DNA from: Cytophagaceae bacterium
GTDB taxonomy: Bacteria; Bacteroidota; Bacteroidia; Cytophagales; Spirosomataceae
Assembly: GCA_027485075.1 (NCBI GenBank)
Contig: JAIXRT010000048.1
Coordinates: 1 to 14,504, forward strand
Direction of reading: 5' to 3'
Length of the DNA: 14,504 nucleotides
Shown: positions 6,229 through 13,536 of the stretch, in pieces
Numbering within the stretch: position 1 is the first letter of the stretch
Layout of the letters: each line of letters opens with the position of its first letter
Program-made: the position numbers and the translations under genes
The notes under the pieces: model-generated
What the model was told of the DNA's origin: nothing
The model's input: the letters and a program-made list of their open reading frames with translations, nothing else
Database searches by the model: none

Positions 6229-7332
6229 GACTGGCATCACCAGCAACAACACATCTTCGTGCTCATCCTGGTCAGATGGGATAATTAAGCCAGCTTTGTT
6301 TGGCTCACTTAATCGAATATCTACAAATTTCGAAGATAAATTGCCGAGTAATTCAGAGATTAATTTGGCGTTGAAGCCGATTTCCATGTCCTTGCCTGCA
6401 TATTCGCACGCTAAAGATTCATTTGCCTCATTTGAGTAATCTAAATCCTCCGCAGATAATGTCAAGCTATTCGCTGTTAACTTCAAACGAATTTGGTGCG
6501 TTGTCTTATTCGAGTAAATCGAAATACGCTTCACCGAACTCAAAAATTCTAAACGATTAATTGTCACAATCTCATTGTTCTCTTTTGGAATCGCATTCTC
6601 ATATTCTGGGAAACGCTCATCGATAATCCGACAAATCAACTGGAAACTATCAAAGCTAAAGAAGGCGTTTGATGAACTAAATTCCACCGTCACTTGCGTG
6701 TCTGCCGTAGGCAATGTCGACTTCAACAATGACAAGGCTTTCTTAGGTAAAATCAAGCTGCTCTGTGCCTCTGGACGAATATCCGTTCTGCGGTAACGTA
6801 CCAAACGATGTCCGTCCGTCGCCACAAAATTCGTGTGATCACCCATCATTTGAATCAACACACCCGTCATCGCCGGACGCATATCATCATTCGAAACAGC
6901 TAATAAGGTATTGGCAATGGCCTCACCCAACGTTAAAGCAGATAATGAAATCGATTGGTTCTTTGCAACCTCTGGGATACGTGGAAAATCAATTGGATTC
7001 TCACCACTTAACTTAAAACGTCCATTCTGCGTCGAAATCTCCGCGCCAAATGTTCCTTGATCCGCGCCAATCGTTACCGGCTGATCCGGTAAGCTACGCA
7101 AGGTCTCCAATAACAAACGCGCTGGTAACGCAATAGATCCATTTTCGAATCCCTCTACGTCCAACGTCGTAGTCATGACCGTCTGTAAGTCAGAAGCCGT
7201 TAGTTTCAAGGAATTACCCTCTAATTCAACTAAAATGTTCTCCAAAATAGGGATGATTGGATTACTTGCGACAACCCCATTAATGGCGGAAATCTGCTTC
7301 AATAATACATTGGAGGCGACTAGAAATTTCAT
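6208..7332 (-). CDS. dnaN: DNA polymerase III subunit beta (sliding clamp)
   Basis: A 374-residue protein of normal length for the bacterial beta clamp, which forms a ring dimer on DNA and tethers polymerase III and other partners. Family motifs are clear: ATDGHRL at 171-177, the IIDERFPEY stretch at 236-244 in the third-domain boundary region, and the C-terminal MPVML at 366-370 that lines the partner-binding pocket, followed by NSYN. The start ATG opens the usual MKFLVAS N terminus. It is not next to dnaA here; the upstream gene is gldG, 73 bp away on the same strand. The last six codons and the stop lie in one arm of a perfect 25-bp hairpin. The coding sequence looks intact and conserved. 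Confidence 0.98.
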   Translation of the reverse strand: MKFLVASNVLLKQISAINGVVASNPIIPILENILVELEGNSLKLTASDLQTVMTTTLDVEGFENGSIALPARLLLETLRSLPDQPVTIGADQGTFGAEISTQNGRFKLSGENPIDFPRIPEVAKNQSISLSALTLGEAIANTLLAVSNDDMRPAMTGVLIQMMGDHTNFVATDGHRLVRYRRTDIRPEAQSSLILPKKALSLLKSTLPTADTQVTVEFSSSNAFFSFDSFQLICRIIDERFPEYENAIPKENNEIVTINRLEFLSSVKRISIYSNKTTHQIRLKLTANSLTLSAEDLDYSNEANESLACEYAGKDMEIGFNAKLISELLGNLSSKFVDIRLSEPNKAGLIIPSDQDEHEDVLLLVMPVMLNSYN

Positions 7333-7362
7333 TGCTTATCGTTAATTTATGACGTACGTTTT

Positions 7363-7395
7363 CAAACCTCGAAGTTAAAAGAATTAAGCTACAAA
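7363..7395 (-). promoter_or_regulatory. Candidate promoter of dnaN
   Basis: On the minus strand TTTG (7392-7395) is followed after 21 bp by GAGGTTTG (7363-7370), which matches the Bacteroidota TAnnTTTG box except for the first base. It leaves about 30 bp to the dnaN ATG and suggests that dnaN can be transcribed separately from gldG. Confidence 0.35.
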
Positions 7396-7405
7396 GCCAA
7401 GCCCT

Positions 7406-9070
7406 TTAGCGATTGTATTTGTTCCGGCGATACAGCACCACCGCCAAACTAAACAAGCCACCAAACAAAATAGGTAATAGCATATTTAATCCCTGCCAAA
7501 ATCCCTTTTCTTCCTGAATCTTACCCTTATCGAGCGGACGTAGACGGATATTTTTACTGCGCGCTAATAAAGCTTTTTGGTCATCCAGTAAGTACTGAAA
7601 TCCATTTAAAATAAAGTCTACATTCGCAAAGGTATGCTTCGAAAATGGGTCAAATCCCAAGGCCATGGGCCCCTTTGTTTCCGGATCAATATCATTCAAA
7701 GCGATGTCCCCATCAGCCACCAAAATCAAGCCACCTGCTTGGTCTGATTGGCCAACAAAATTTCGTTGCAAACTATCATTAGGCAACGGTCTATTCTGGA
7801 ATATCGAGCTAAACCGACCTTCTAACAAATAGGATACCACCTGAACGCCCGCTTTGTATTTAGCAGGATCAAAATCCTTTCCTGTTGACGCAAACGGCAA
7901 TGTCGCTGGGGCCTGCTGGACTTGCGTATAGGTACTCGTCTGCAATAAAGGGGTCTTTTTTAATTTCATCGCACCTGCAACCGTATCAATACTGGATACA
8001 AACCGACCATACACGGCATCCAAATTCTTGGTGATCAATGAAGCTTGATTTCCACGTAATAAAGGAAAGGCAGGCCAAGGCATTAATTCAATACTCGGCT
8101 TATTTCCATAATTGCCTACCGCTAACGGAATCGCTCCCGACAGCTGTGCATCTTTCACCCAATTGCTATTTAAACGTAATCCGTAGCGATAAAACATCGC
8201 CTGCAAGCCTACATCTACGGCTGTGCTCACCAAACCCTGATTCGCAATAGTATCCGTACGAACACCCTCCATAAAGAATATTCCCTTACCACCTTTAACC
8301 AAAAATTGGTCTATCTTATACTGATCCGACGGACTGAAAACTCGGTCTGGCTGAATCAAGCAAATCGCATCTAAGCCATCCAAGGTCGCCGAAGCACCTA
8401 AGTCAACCGGATATAAATCGTAGCGTTTACGTAAAGCCGAAATCAGACTTAACTGCTTCACAGCCGGAACATGATTGTAATCCATCAAGAACCCAATCTT
8501 CTTGCGCTCCGTTTCCGCCAAGCTTTGAATCCCCTGCATGATCTCATACTCCAATCCCTCAATGGACTGATTCAATACTTCTTGCGGATTAGCTAGTTGG
8601 TCACCTTTCAGCAACAATACCCCCACAGATCGTTCTCCTTTCGTAATCACCAATCCCGGGAATGCCAATTGCTGTACTTGCTTCCCATCTTGTTTATTGA
8701 CAATATTGGTTGGCGGTAATCCCAACGAATCCAACTGGAATATCTTACGCTCCCGATCCTTCTCATCCGGATATGCTGCATACATATCGACTTGCTCGAT
8801 GTCAATGGTCTGAGGGCTTTGGCTTTTAATATCAGACAAGATACTTAAGGTAGCTTTTTCGAGTCGCTTAAAGCCGCCAGGAAGGCCGTCGCCACCTAAA
8901 TACACCTCAATGCGAATCGGTGCATCTAAAGCCTCTAGCGTTGTACGGGTGGATTCACTTAGGGTAAACTTTTTGTCCTCACTGATGTCCCAACGCAAAC
9001 GTAGCCATGGACTCGCTACCAGTAGGGCGATTCCCAATCCAAGCCATAAGATCCAACGGTTTCTTTTCAT
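7406..9070 (-). CDS. gldG: Gliding-motility-associated ABC transporter protein GldG
   Basis: A 554-residue protein with one N-terminal membrane segment (about 7-21), a long extracytoplasmic domain and one C-terminal membrane segment (about 526-546) followed by a short basic tail (YRRNKYNR). The N-terminal region (WDISEDKKFTLSEST, then VYLGGDGLPGGFKRLEKA) is typical of GldG, an auxiliary transporter domain protein. GldG works with the permease GldF and ATPase GldA in gliding Bacteroidota; the transported substrate is not established. gldF usually accompanies gldG, but the gene directly upstream here is ppiD, 66 bp away with a terminator-like hairpin between. dnaN follows downstream. Homologues also occur in non-gliding Bacteroidota, so gliding itself is not proven by this gene. 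Confidence 0.92.
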   Translation of the reverse strand: MKRNRWILWLGLGIALLVASPWLRLRWDISEDKKFTLSESTRTTLEALDAPIRIEVYLGGDGLPGGFKRLEKATLSILSDIKSQSPQTIDIEQVDMYAAYPDEKDRERKIFQLDSLGLPPTNIVNKQDGKQVQQLAFPGLVITKGERSVGVLLLKGDQLANPQEVLNQSIEGLEYEIMQGIQSLAETERKKIGFLMDYNHVPAVKQLSLISALRKRYDLYPVDLGASATLDGLDAICLIQPDRVFSPSDQYKIDQFLVKGGKGIFFMEGVRTDTIANQGLVSTAVDVGLQAMFYRYGLRLNSNWVKDAQLSGAIPLAVGNYGNKPSIELMPWPAFPLLRGNQASLITKNLDAVYGRFVSSIDTVAGAMKLKKTPLLQTSTYTQVQQAPATLPFASTGKDFDPAKYKAGVQVVSYLLEGRFSSIFQNRPLPNDSLQRNFVGQSDQAGGLILVADGDIALNDIDPETKGPMALGFDPFSKHTFANVDFILNGFQYLLDDQKALLARSKNIRLRPLDKGKIQEEKGFWQGLNMLLPILFGGLFSLAVVLYRRNKYNR

Positions 9071-9087
9071 GTTTAGCTTTCAAACAA

Positions 9088-9115
9088 GAAAAGCATTCCT
9101 TGCAGAATGCTTTTC
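9088..9115 (-). terminator. Terminator after ppiD
   Basis: A perfect 11-bp inverted repeat (9088-9098 and 9105-9115, GAAAAGCATTC/GAATGCTTTTC) has a 6-nt loop. On the minus strand it is followed by TTGTTTG, a weak T tract. On the plus strand a stronger T run follows (9116-9125), but there is no plus-strand gene to end. It probably ends or attenuates ppiD transcription before gldG. Confidence 0.7.
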
Positions 9116-9136
9116 CTTATTTTTTACAACGAAATA

Positions 9137-11254
9137 TTAATAGAATTTGTATCGCTTGTCTTCAATTTTTGCATTTTCTTTAATCGCTTCATTGATGTAG
9201 AATGAAGTACGTTGTAGGTTCATCGATTGAATTTGATTCTTGTAAATCGAATAATCTGCTAAAGCTGGTGCTGCCACCGAACCTGTTTTCTCTGCGATAA
9301 ATACGCCATTATCACCAACGAACACCGAACTACGTTTTCCATTTTTCAATCCTGCGATGCGGCCTAATGCAATAGCATCTGGACCCGCCGTATTTAACAT
9401 ACCCGAAGATAAAGTTAAATCTTGAACGGTCTCTACCAAAGCACCTGCGCCATATTTCTGAGCGATTTGCTCCAATGAACCTTTAATACCTGAAAGCTTG
9501 GCTGAAATTTGCTCACCTTTCAATCGGTTACGAACCATGGCAGTCAACTCTTCACGGAAATCATTCACCGTCACATTATCCTTATCTGTTTTGCCAGTTA
9601 AGTAAGCAACGATGTATTGATTTTCTTGTTCAAATACTTTTTTTGAACCATCACCTACGGCTGTATTTTCGTCAAATGCCCAACGAACAATTTCGCGTGC
9701 ATTGCTTAAGTTATTTACTGCAGATGCGTTTTCCAATAAACGGTCAGCACGCAACATGATGATATTCTTGTCTTTCTTCATCGCTACTTCGAAAGCAGCT
9801 TGTGTGCCATTGGCATTCGCGAAAGCATCTGCTTGCGAGAATACCTTGTCTAACGTAGCTTGTGATGGAGCGATCGTTTTGTTGATGGCTGCCAACTTAT
9901 AGCTTGTATTTGTTTTGGCATCCGTCACTTTTACCACATGGAAACCGAAGTCGGTCTCGACAACACCCGGCATCAAACCTGTACCATTAAATCCAAACAA
10001 TGCTTTCTCAAACGATTTGATCATTGATCCATTGTTTTTGAAATAACCTAAGTCACCACCATTTTGAGCCGTGCCATCCATGCCATTCATTTGAGCCAAT
10101 GTCTCAAAACTTCCGCCACCTTTAACTTGTGCTAAGATAGCCTCAGCACGTTGTCTAGCTTGTGCTTTCGCCGAATCAGACTTGTTGGCCGGTGTAATCA
10201 AAATATGACTCGCACGCATCGTGAATAAAGAATCTTTCTTTACGCCACCATACTTGTAGATTGAATACGTTAAGCCCTCTTTGAAAGGACCATAAATTCC
10301 ACCTACCTGGAACGTTCCCATTTGCGATTTCACGGCCTCAGGAATTTCTGCGTAAGGCAATAAATAAGGAGTACGCACATCTGAATTTAACATAGCGAAT
10401 GCTGAGTCATTCGGAGCAACGGCTAAATCCTTAGCTAATTTCTTGATTTGATTATAGAATTCAGCGGTGTCTTGCTTCGTAGGAATTACCGGGAAAGTCG
10501 CATACTGAATAGAGCGCGTGTTTGTTCCTTTGTGTTGATCCTTATGCTTTGCTAAATAATCTTCTAACTGTGCATCTGTTACTTTAACGGTAGAATCTGA
10601 AACAGAGAAGAAAGGAACATATACGAAACGTGCACTAAATTTCGAAGTTTGTGCTTGGTATTCTTTCGCTGCATCTGCTTGCGTCACGTAGTTAGACAAT
10701 CGCATTAAGTTTTCATATTTCGCGCGGATACGATCCTGCGAAATTGATTTCTCAAAATTAGCCCATGCTTGTTGTTGCTGAACTGGCATCGTCTTCAAGT
10801 TCTTTAAGAATTGAATCACGAATGTTTTGTCAAATTGTCCTGTTTGCGGATTCGTGAATTGCTGGCGCACTGATGGGTGAATGTAATTCCCTTGCACCAT
10901 ATCGATCAATTCTTCTTCAGAAACCTTTAATCCTAGCGCATCAAATTCTTTTTTATAAGCGATATCCAAAACGTATTGGTTCCAAACTTGGTCACGAATC
11001 ATCGTTGCTTCTTGCTCGGATGGACCTTTGCCTGTTTGAGCCGTGTAATTAGCGGTAGCTTCTTCTACTTTCTTTTGGAAATCTTGAATGAGAATACTTT
11101 CTCCAGCGATATTGCCAACCTCCTGTGAGCTGCCACCGAATAAGGATGATTTTCCTTGGAAAATATCACTTCCTATGAGAAACAACACTAAACTGATCGC
11201 GATAGCCGCTGCTGCAATCCCTGATTTCTCTCTAATTTTTGTAATTAATGCCAT
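9137..11254 (-). CDS. ppiD: PpiD-type membrane-anchored peptidylprolyl isomerase
   Basis: A 705-residue protein starting MALITKIREKSG with a single membrane anchor at about residues 13-30, as in PpiD. A SurA/PpiD-like N-terminal chaperone region follows (about 45-200). The parvulin-type rotamase domain spans about 345-447, with RASHILI (347-353), GGDLGYF (399-405) and the closing FGFHVVKV (436-443). A long C-terminal region completes the Bacteroidota form. Such proteins assist folding of secreted and outer-membrane proteins from the periplasmic face of the inner membrane. The gene lies between argD and gldG on the same strand, with its own candidate promoter in the 114-bp spacer and a terminator hairpin behind it, so it may be transcribed as a single gene. 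Confidence 0.93.
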   Translation of the reverse strand: MALITKIREKSGIAAAAIAISLVLFLIGSDIFQGKSSLFGGSSQEVGNIAGESILIQDFQKKVEEATANYTAQTGKGPSEQEATMIRDQVWNQYVLDIAYKKEFDALGLKVSEEELIDMVQGNYIHPSVRQQFTNPQTGQFDKTFVIQFLKNLKTMPVQQQQAWANFEKSISQDRIRAKYENLMRLSNYVTQADAAKEYQAQTSKFSARFVYVPFFSVSDSTVKVTDAQLEDYLAKHKDQHKGTNTRSIQYATFPVIPTKQDTAEFYNQIKKLAKDLAVAPNDSAFAMLNSDVRTPYLLPYAEIPEAVKSQMGTFQVGGIYGPFKEGLTYSIYKYGGVKKDSLFTMRASHILITPANKSDSAKAQARQRAEAILAQVKGGGSFETLAQMNGMDGTAQNGGDLGYFKNNGSMIKSFEKALFGFNGTGLMPGVVETDFGFHVVKVTDAKTNTSYKLAAINKTIAPSQATLDKVFSQADAFANANGTQAAFEVAMKKDKNIIMLRADRLLENASAVNNLSNAREIVRWAFDENTAVGDGSKKVFEQENQYIVAYLTGKTDKDNVTVNDFREELTAMVRNRLKGEQISAKLSGIKGSLEQIAQKYGAGALVETVQDLTLSSGMLNTAGPDAIALGRIAGLKNGKRSSVFVGDNGVFIAEKTGSVAAPALADYSIYKNQIQSMNLQRTSFYINEAIKENAKIEDKRYKFY

Positions 11255-11320
11255 TGGTATGAATAAATAATTGTTTTAATCTCTCTCTGTTTTCCGATTT
11301 TCGCTGGAACAAAAGAAACG

Positions 11321-11351
11321 CAAAATAATCACATTTCTATTCAAAAAGCAA
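11321..11351 (-). promoter_or_regulatory. Candidate promoter of ppiD
   Basis: On the minus strand TTG (11349-11351) stands 20 bp before TTATTTTG (11321-11328), a near match to TAnnTTTG that differs at the second base. It leaves about 65 bp to the ppiD ATG. Only weak support. Confidence 0.28.
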
Positions 11352-11368
11352 GTCGGAACTAAACTAAT

Positions 11369-12493
11369 CTATGCCTTCAAGGTCTTTGTCAAACTTTCTA
11401 GGAAACGATCCGCGATCGATTGATCCATACCTAAACTTGGCAAAAGCCGTAAGGTGTGTTTTCCGGCGTATCCACAAAATATGTGATGGGTGTTCAATAA
11501 TGCATCGCGCACGGGTCCCACGGGTGCTTCAAGCTCAATACCGATCATCAAACCACGACCACGCACTTCCTTTAATCCTGAAATTCCTGCCAATTCCCTC
11601 ATCAAGTAATCTCCTTGTTTGGTGGCATTTTCCATTAATTTTTCTTCCTGAATGATATCTAATACGGCATTCGCCGCTGTACAGGCTAAGTGATTTCCAC
11701 CAAAAGTGGTCCCCAATAAGCCATAGCTCGCTTGAATATGTGGGGCAATTAATACACCACCGATCGGGAACCCATTTCCCATACCTTTCGCTGTCGTCAT
11801 CATATCTGGATGAATACCTGCGAATTGGTGTGAAAAGAATTGACCAGAACGGCCATAACCACATTGGACAGAATCTAGAATTAGCTGAGCGCCTATCTCA
11901 TCACATCGTGCGCGCAACGCTTGTAAAAATGGGGTAGAGGCTACTTGAATTCCACCTACACCTTGAATGCCTTCCACAATTACCGCCGCCGTTTCTTCGG
12001 TAATTACCTGTTCCAAACCCTCTATTTGATTAAATGGGTGGAAGCTTACATGCGACGTGTCATTGATGGGAGCAACGATACTTGGGTTGTCGGTGACTGC
12101 CACCGCTCCCGCAGTTCTGCCGTGAAATGCTTTGGTAAATGCAACGACTTTTTTACGTCTTGTATGAAATGAGGCCAATTTTAAGGCGTTCTCATTCGAT
12201 TCAGCACCGGAATTCGATAAGAATAATTGGTAGCTTGGGTAGCCTGAAACGCGACCTAATTTTTCAGCTAATTCTTCTTGCCCCGAGATGATAATGGAGT
12301 TCGAATAAAAACCGATGTTGCGCAATTGCTCGGTCATCTTTGCCACATAATGTGGGTGCGAATGCCCGATGGAAATCACCGCATGACCTCCATATAAATC
12401 CAAATATTCCTTCCCATCTTTTGCCCATACCGTACTTCCCTGTGCTTTCACAAGTTCGATCGGGTAGAGTGGGTATACGTCAAATAGTTTCAT
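11369..12493 (-). CDS. argD: Acetylornithine (or succinylornithine) aminotransferase
   Basis: A 374-residue class-III, fold-type I PLP enzyme that transfers an amino group from glutamate to the N-acylated glutamate semialdehyde in arginine synthesis. The PLP lysine is K236 in TTAKGMGNGFP, the phosphate-contact region SGAES is at 95-99, and the aspartate facing the pyridine nitrogen is D207. The motif around it reads LILDSVQ, where the usual form is LxxDEVQ, so the Glu is Ser. The region VEGIQGVGG (173-181) is of the Bacteroidota ArgD type. Some Bacteroidota run this pathway with succinylated intermediates; the sequence does not decide which acyl group is used. argC lies upstream across a 92-bp spacer filled with heptamer repeats that start 4 bp from this ATG. 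There is no SD-like site. Confidence 0.95.
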   Translation of the reverse strand: MKLFDVYPLYPIELVKAQGSTVWAKDGKEYLDLYGGHAVISIGHSHPHYVAKMTEQLRNIGFYSNSIIISGQEELAEKLGRVSGYPSYQLFLSNSGAESNENALKLASFHTRRKKVVAFTKAFHGRTAGAVAVTDNPSIVAPINDTSHVSFHPFNQIEGLEQVITEETAAVIVEGIQGVGGIQVASTPFLQALRARCDEIGAQLILDSVQCGYGRSGQFFSHQFAGIHPDMMTTAKGMGNGFPIGGVLIAPHIQASYGLLGTTFGGNHLACTAANAVLDIIQEEKLMENATKQGDYLMRELAGISGLKEVRGRGLMIGIELEAPVGPVRDALLNTHHIFCGYAGKHTLRLLPSLGMDQSIADRFLESLTKTLKA

Positions 12494-12497
12494 AAAT

Positions 12498-12581
12498 CAG
12501 TTGTCAGTAGTCAGTAGTCAGTAGTCAGTGGACGGTAGCTAGTATTACATTCTAACGTCCAGCGTCTAACGTCTGACGTCT
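12498..12581. repeat. Heptamer tandem repeat block between argD and argC
   Basis: Twelve consecutive 7-bp units fit one register. The left half contains three perfect copies of CAGTAGT (12505, 12512, 12519) with diverged neighbours (CAGTTGT, CAGTGGA). The middle (12533-12553) is degenerate. The right half has four units of the form RRCGTCY (12554-12581). The block fills nearly the whole spacer, from 4 bp upstream of the argD ATG to 4 bp beyond the argC stop. Confidence 0.88.
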
Positions 12582-12585
12582 TAAT

Positions 12586-13536
12586 TTAAAAGTTTGCTGC
12601 CTTCAGCCTCAACCCCGCCGTTTCGTCCCAGCCGAGCATTAAGTTCATGTTTTGAACGGCTTGACCGGAGGCGCCTTTTAATAGGTTATCAATCACGGAG
12701 CTAATTAAAATTTGGCCTTCGTGAACTTCTAGGTGTAAAAAGCATTTGTTCGTATTGACCACTTGCTTCACATCTACCGATTGTGAACTGACGAAAACAA
12801 AGGGTGAATCGCGGTAGTAGTGCTCGTATAATTCCATCGCCTCTTCCTGCGTACCTGCAAAATCGGTGTATACATTTGCCATAATTCCTCGCGTAAAATT
12901 GCCGCGATATGGAATGAAGTTGACCTTAGGCGCAGGGTGCTCGGACCCCAAAACCATGCCTATTTCTGTTAAATGCTGATGTGTGAAGGCTTTATAGATG
13001 CTAACGTTGTTATTTCTCCAAGAAAAATGACTCGTTGGCGATAATGCCTGACCTGCACCTGTGGAACCAGTAATCGCTGAAACATGCACGGCCGCTTTGA
13101 TTAATCCCGCAGCGGCTAATGGCAACAAGGCTAATTCAATCGAGGTAGCAAAGCAACCCGGATTGGCGATTTTGTTGGCCGTACGGATTTTATCTTTTTG
13201 GAACTCAGGAAGCCCGTAGATAAATCCTTCGGATTCATCTCGGAAATCTGTACTCAAATCGATGATTTTGGTATGCCAAGGTACGTCGTTGGCGGCTAAG
13301 AATTTCTTCGATTCGCCGTGTCCGGAACATAAAAATAACACATCTACAGGACATAGCTGATCACAGAATCGCGCATGCGTTGAGCCGAGTAAGTCGGTGT
13401 GCACATCTGAAACCAATTTCCCTGCCTGAGAATTTGACATAATGCATGCCAAAACCACATCCGGGTGGTTCACCAATATGCGGAGTAATTCACCTCCCGT
13501 GTAACCCGCAGCACCTACGATTCCGATCTTTGCCAT
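12586..13536 (-). CDS. argC: N-acetyl-gamma-glutamyl-phosphate reductase
   Basis: A 316-residue NADP-dependent reductase that converts N-acyl-glutamyl phosphate to the semialdehyde used by ArgD. The N-terminal nucleotide-binding motif GAAGYTGGE is at 8-16. The catalytic cysteine is C128 in NPGCFAT (125-131). The ITGSTGAGQ loop and the later HQHLTEIG and IPYRGNFTRGI motifs, which carry the active-site His and substrate-binding Arg residues, are all present. The length fits the shorter type-1 ArgC. Its ATG overlaps the argG stop by one base (TAATG), so the two are translationally coupled. argD follows after the repeat-filled spacer. Confidence 0.97.
   Translation of the reverse strand: MAKIGIVGAAGYTGGELLRILVNHPDVVLACIMSNSQAGKLVSDVHTDLLGSTHARFCDQLCPVDVLFLCSGHGESKKFLAANDVPWHTKIIDLSTDFRDESEGFIYGLPEFQKDKIRTANKIANPGCFATSIELALLPLAAAGLIKAAVHVSAITGSTGAGQALSPTSHFSWRNNNVSIYKAFTHQHLTEIGMVLGSEHPAPKVNFIPYRGNFTRGIMANVYTDFAGTQEEAMELYEHYYRDSPFVFVSSQSVDVKQVVNTNKCFLHLEVHEGQILISSVIDNLLKGASGQAVQNMNLMLGWDETAGLRLKAANF

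Noticed and set aside
11535..11864. A 109-residue frame inside argD on the same strand
   Set aside because: It lies in another frame fully within a well-conserved argD, and its composition (Trp-, Arg- and Tyr-rich) is typical of a shadow frame.
12498..12581. CRISPR array
   Set aside because: The units are 7 bp and directly adjacent, with no 25-40 bp repeats and unique spacers, and no cas genes are present.
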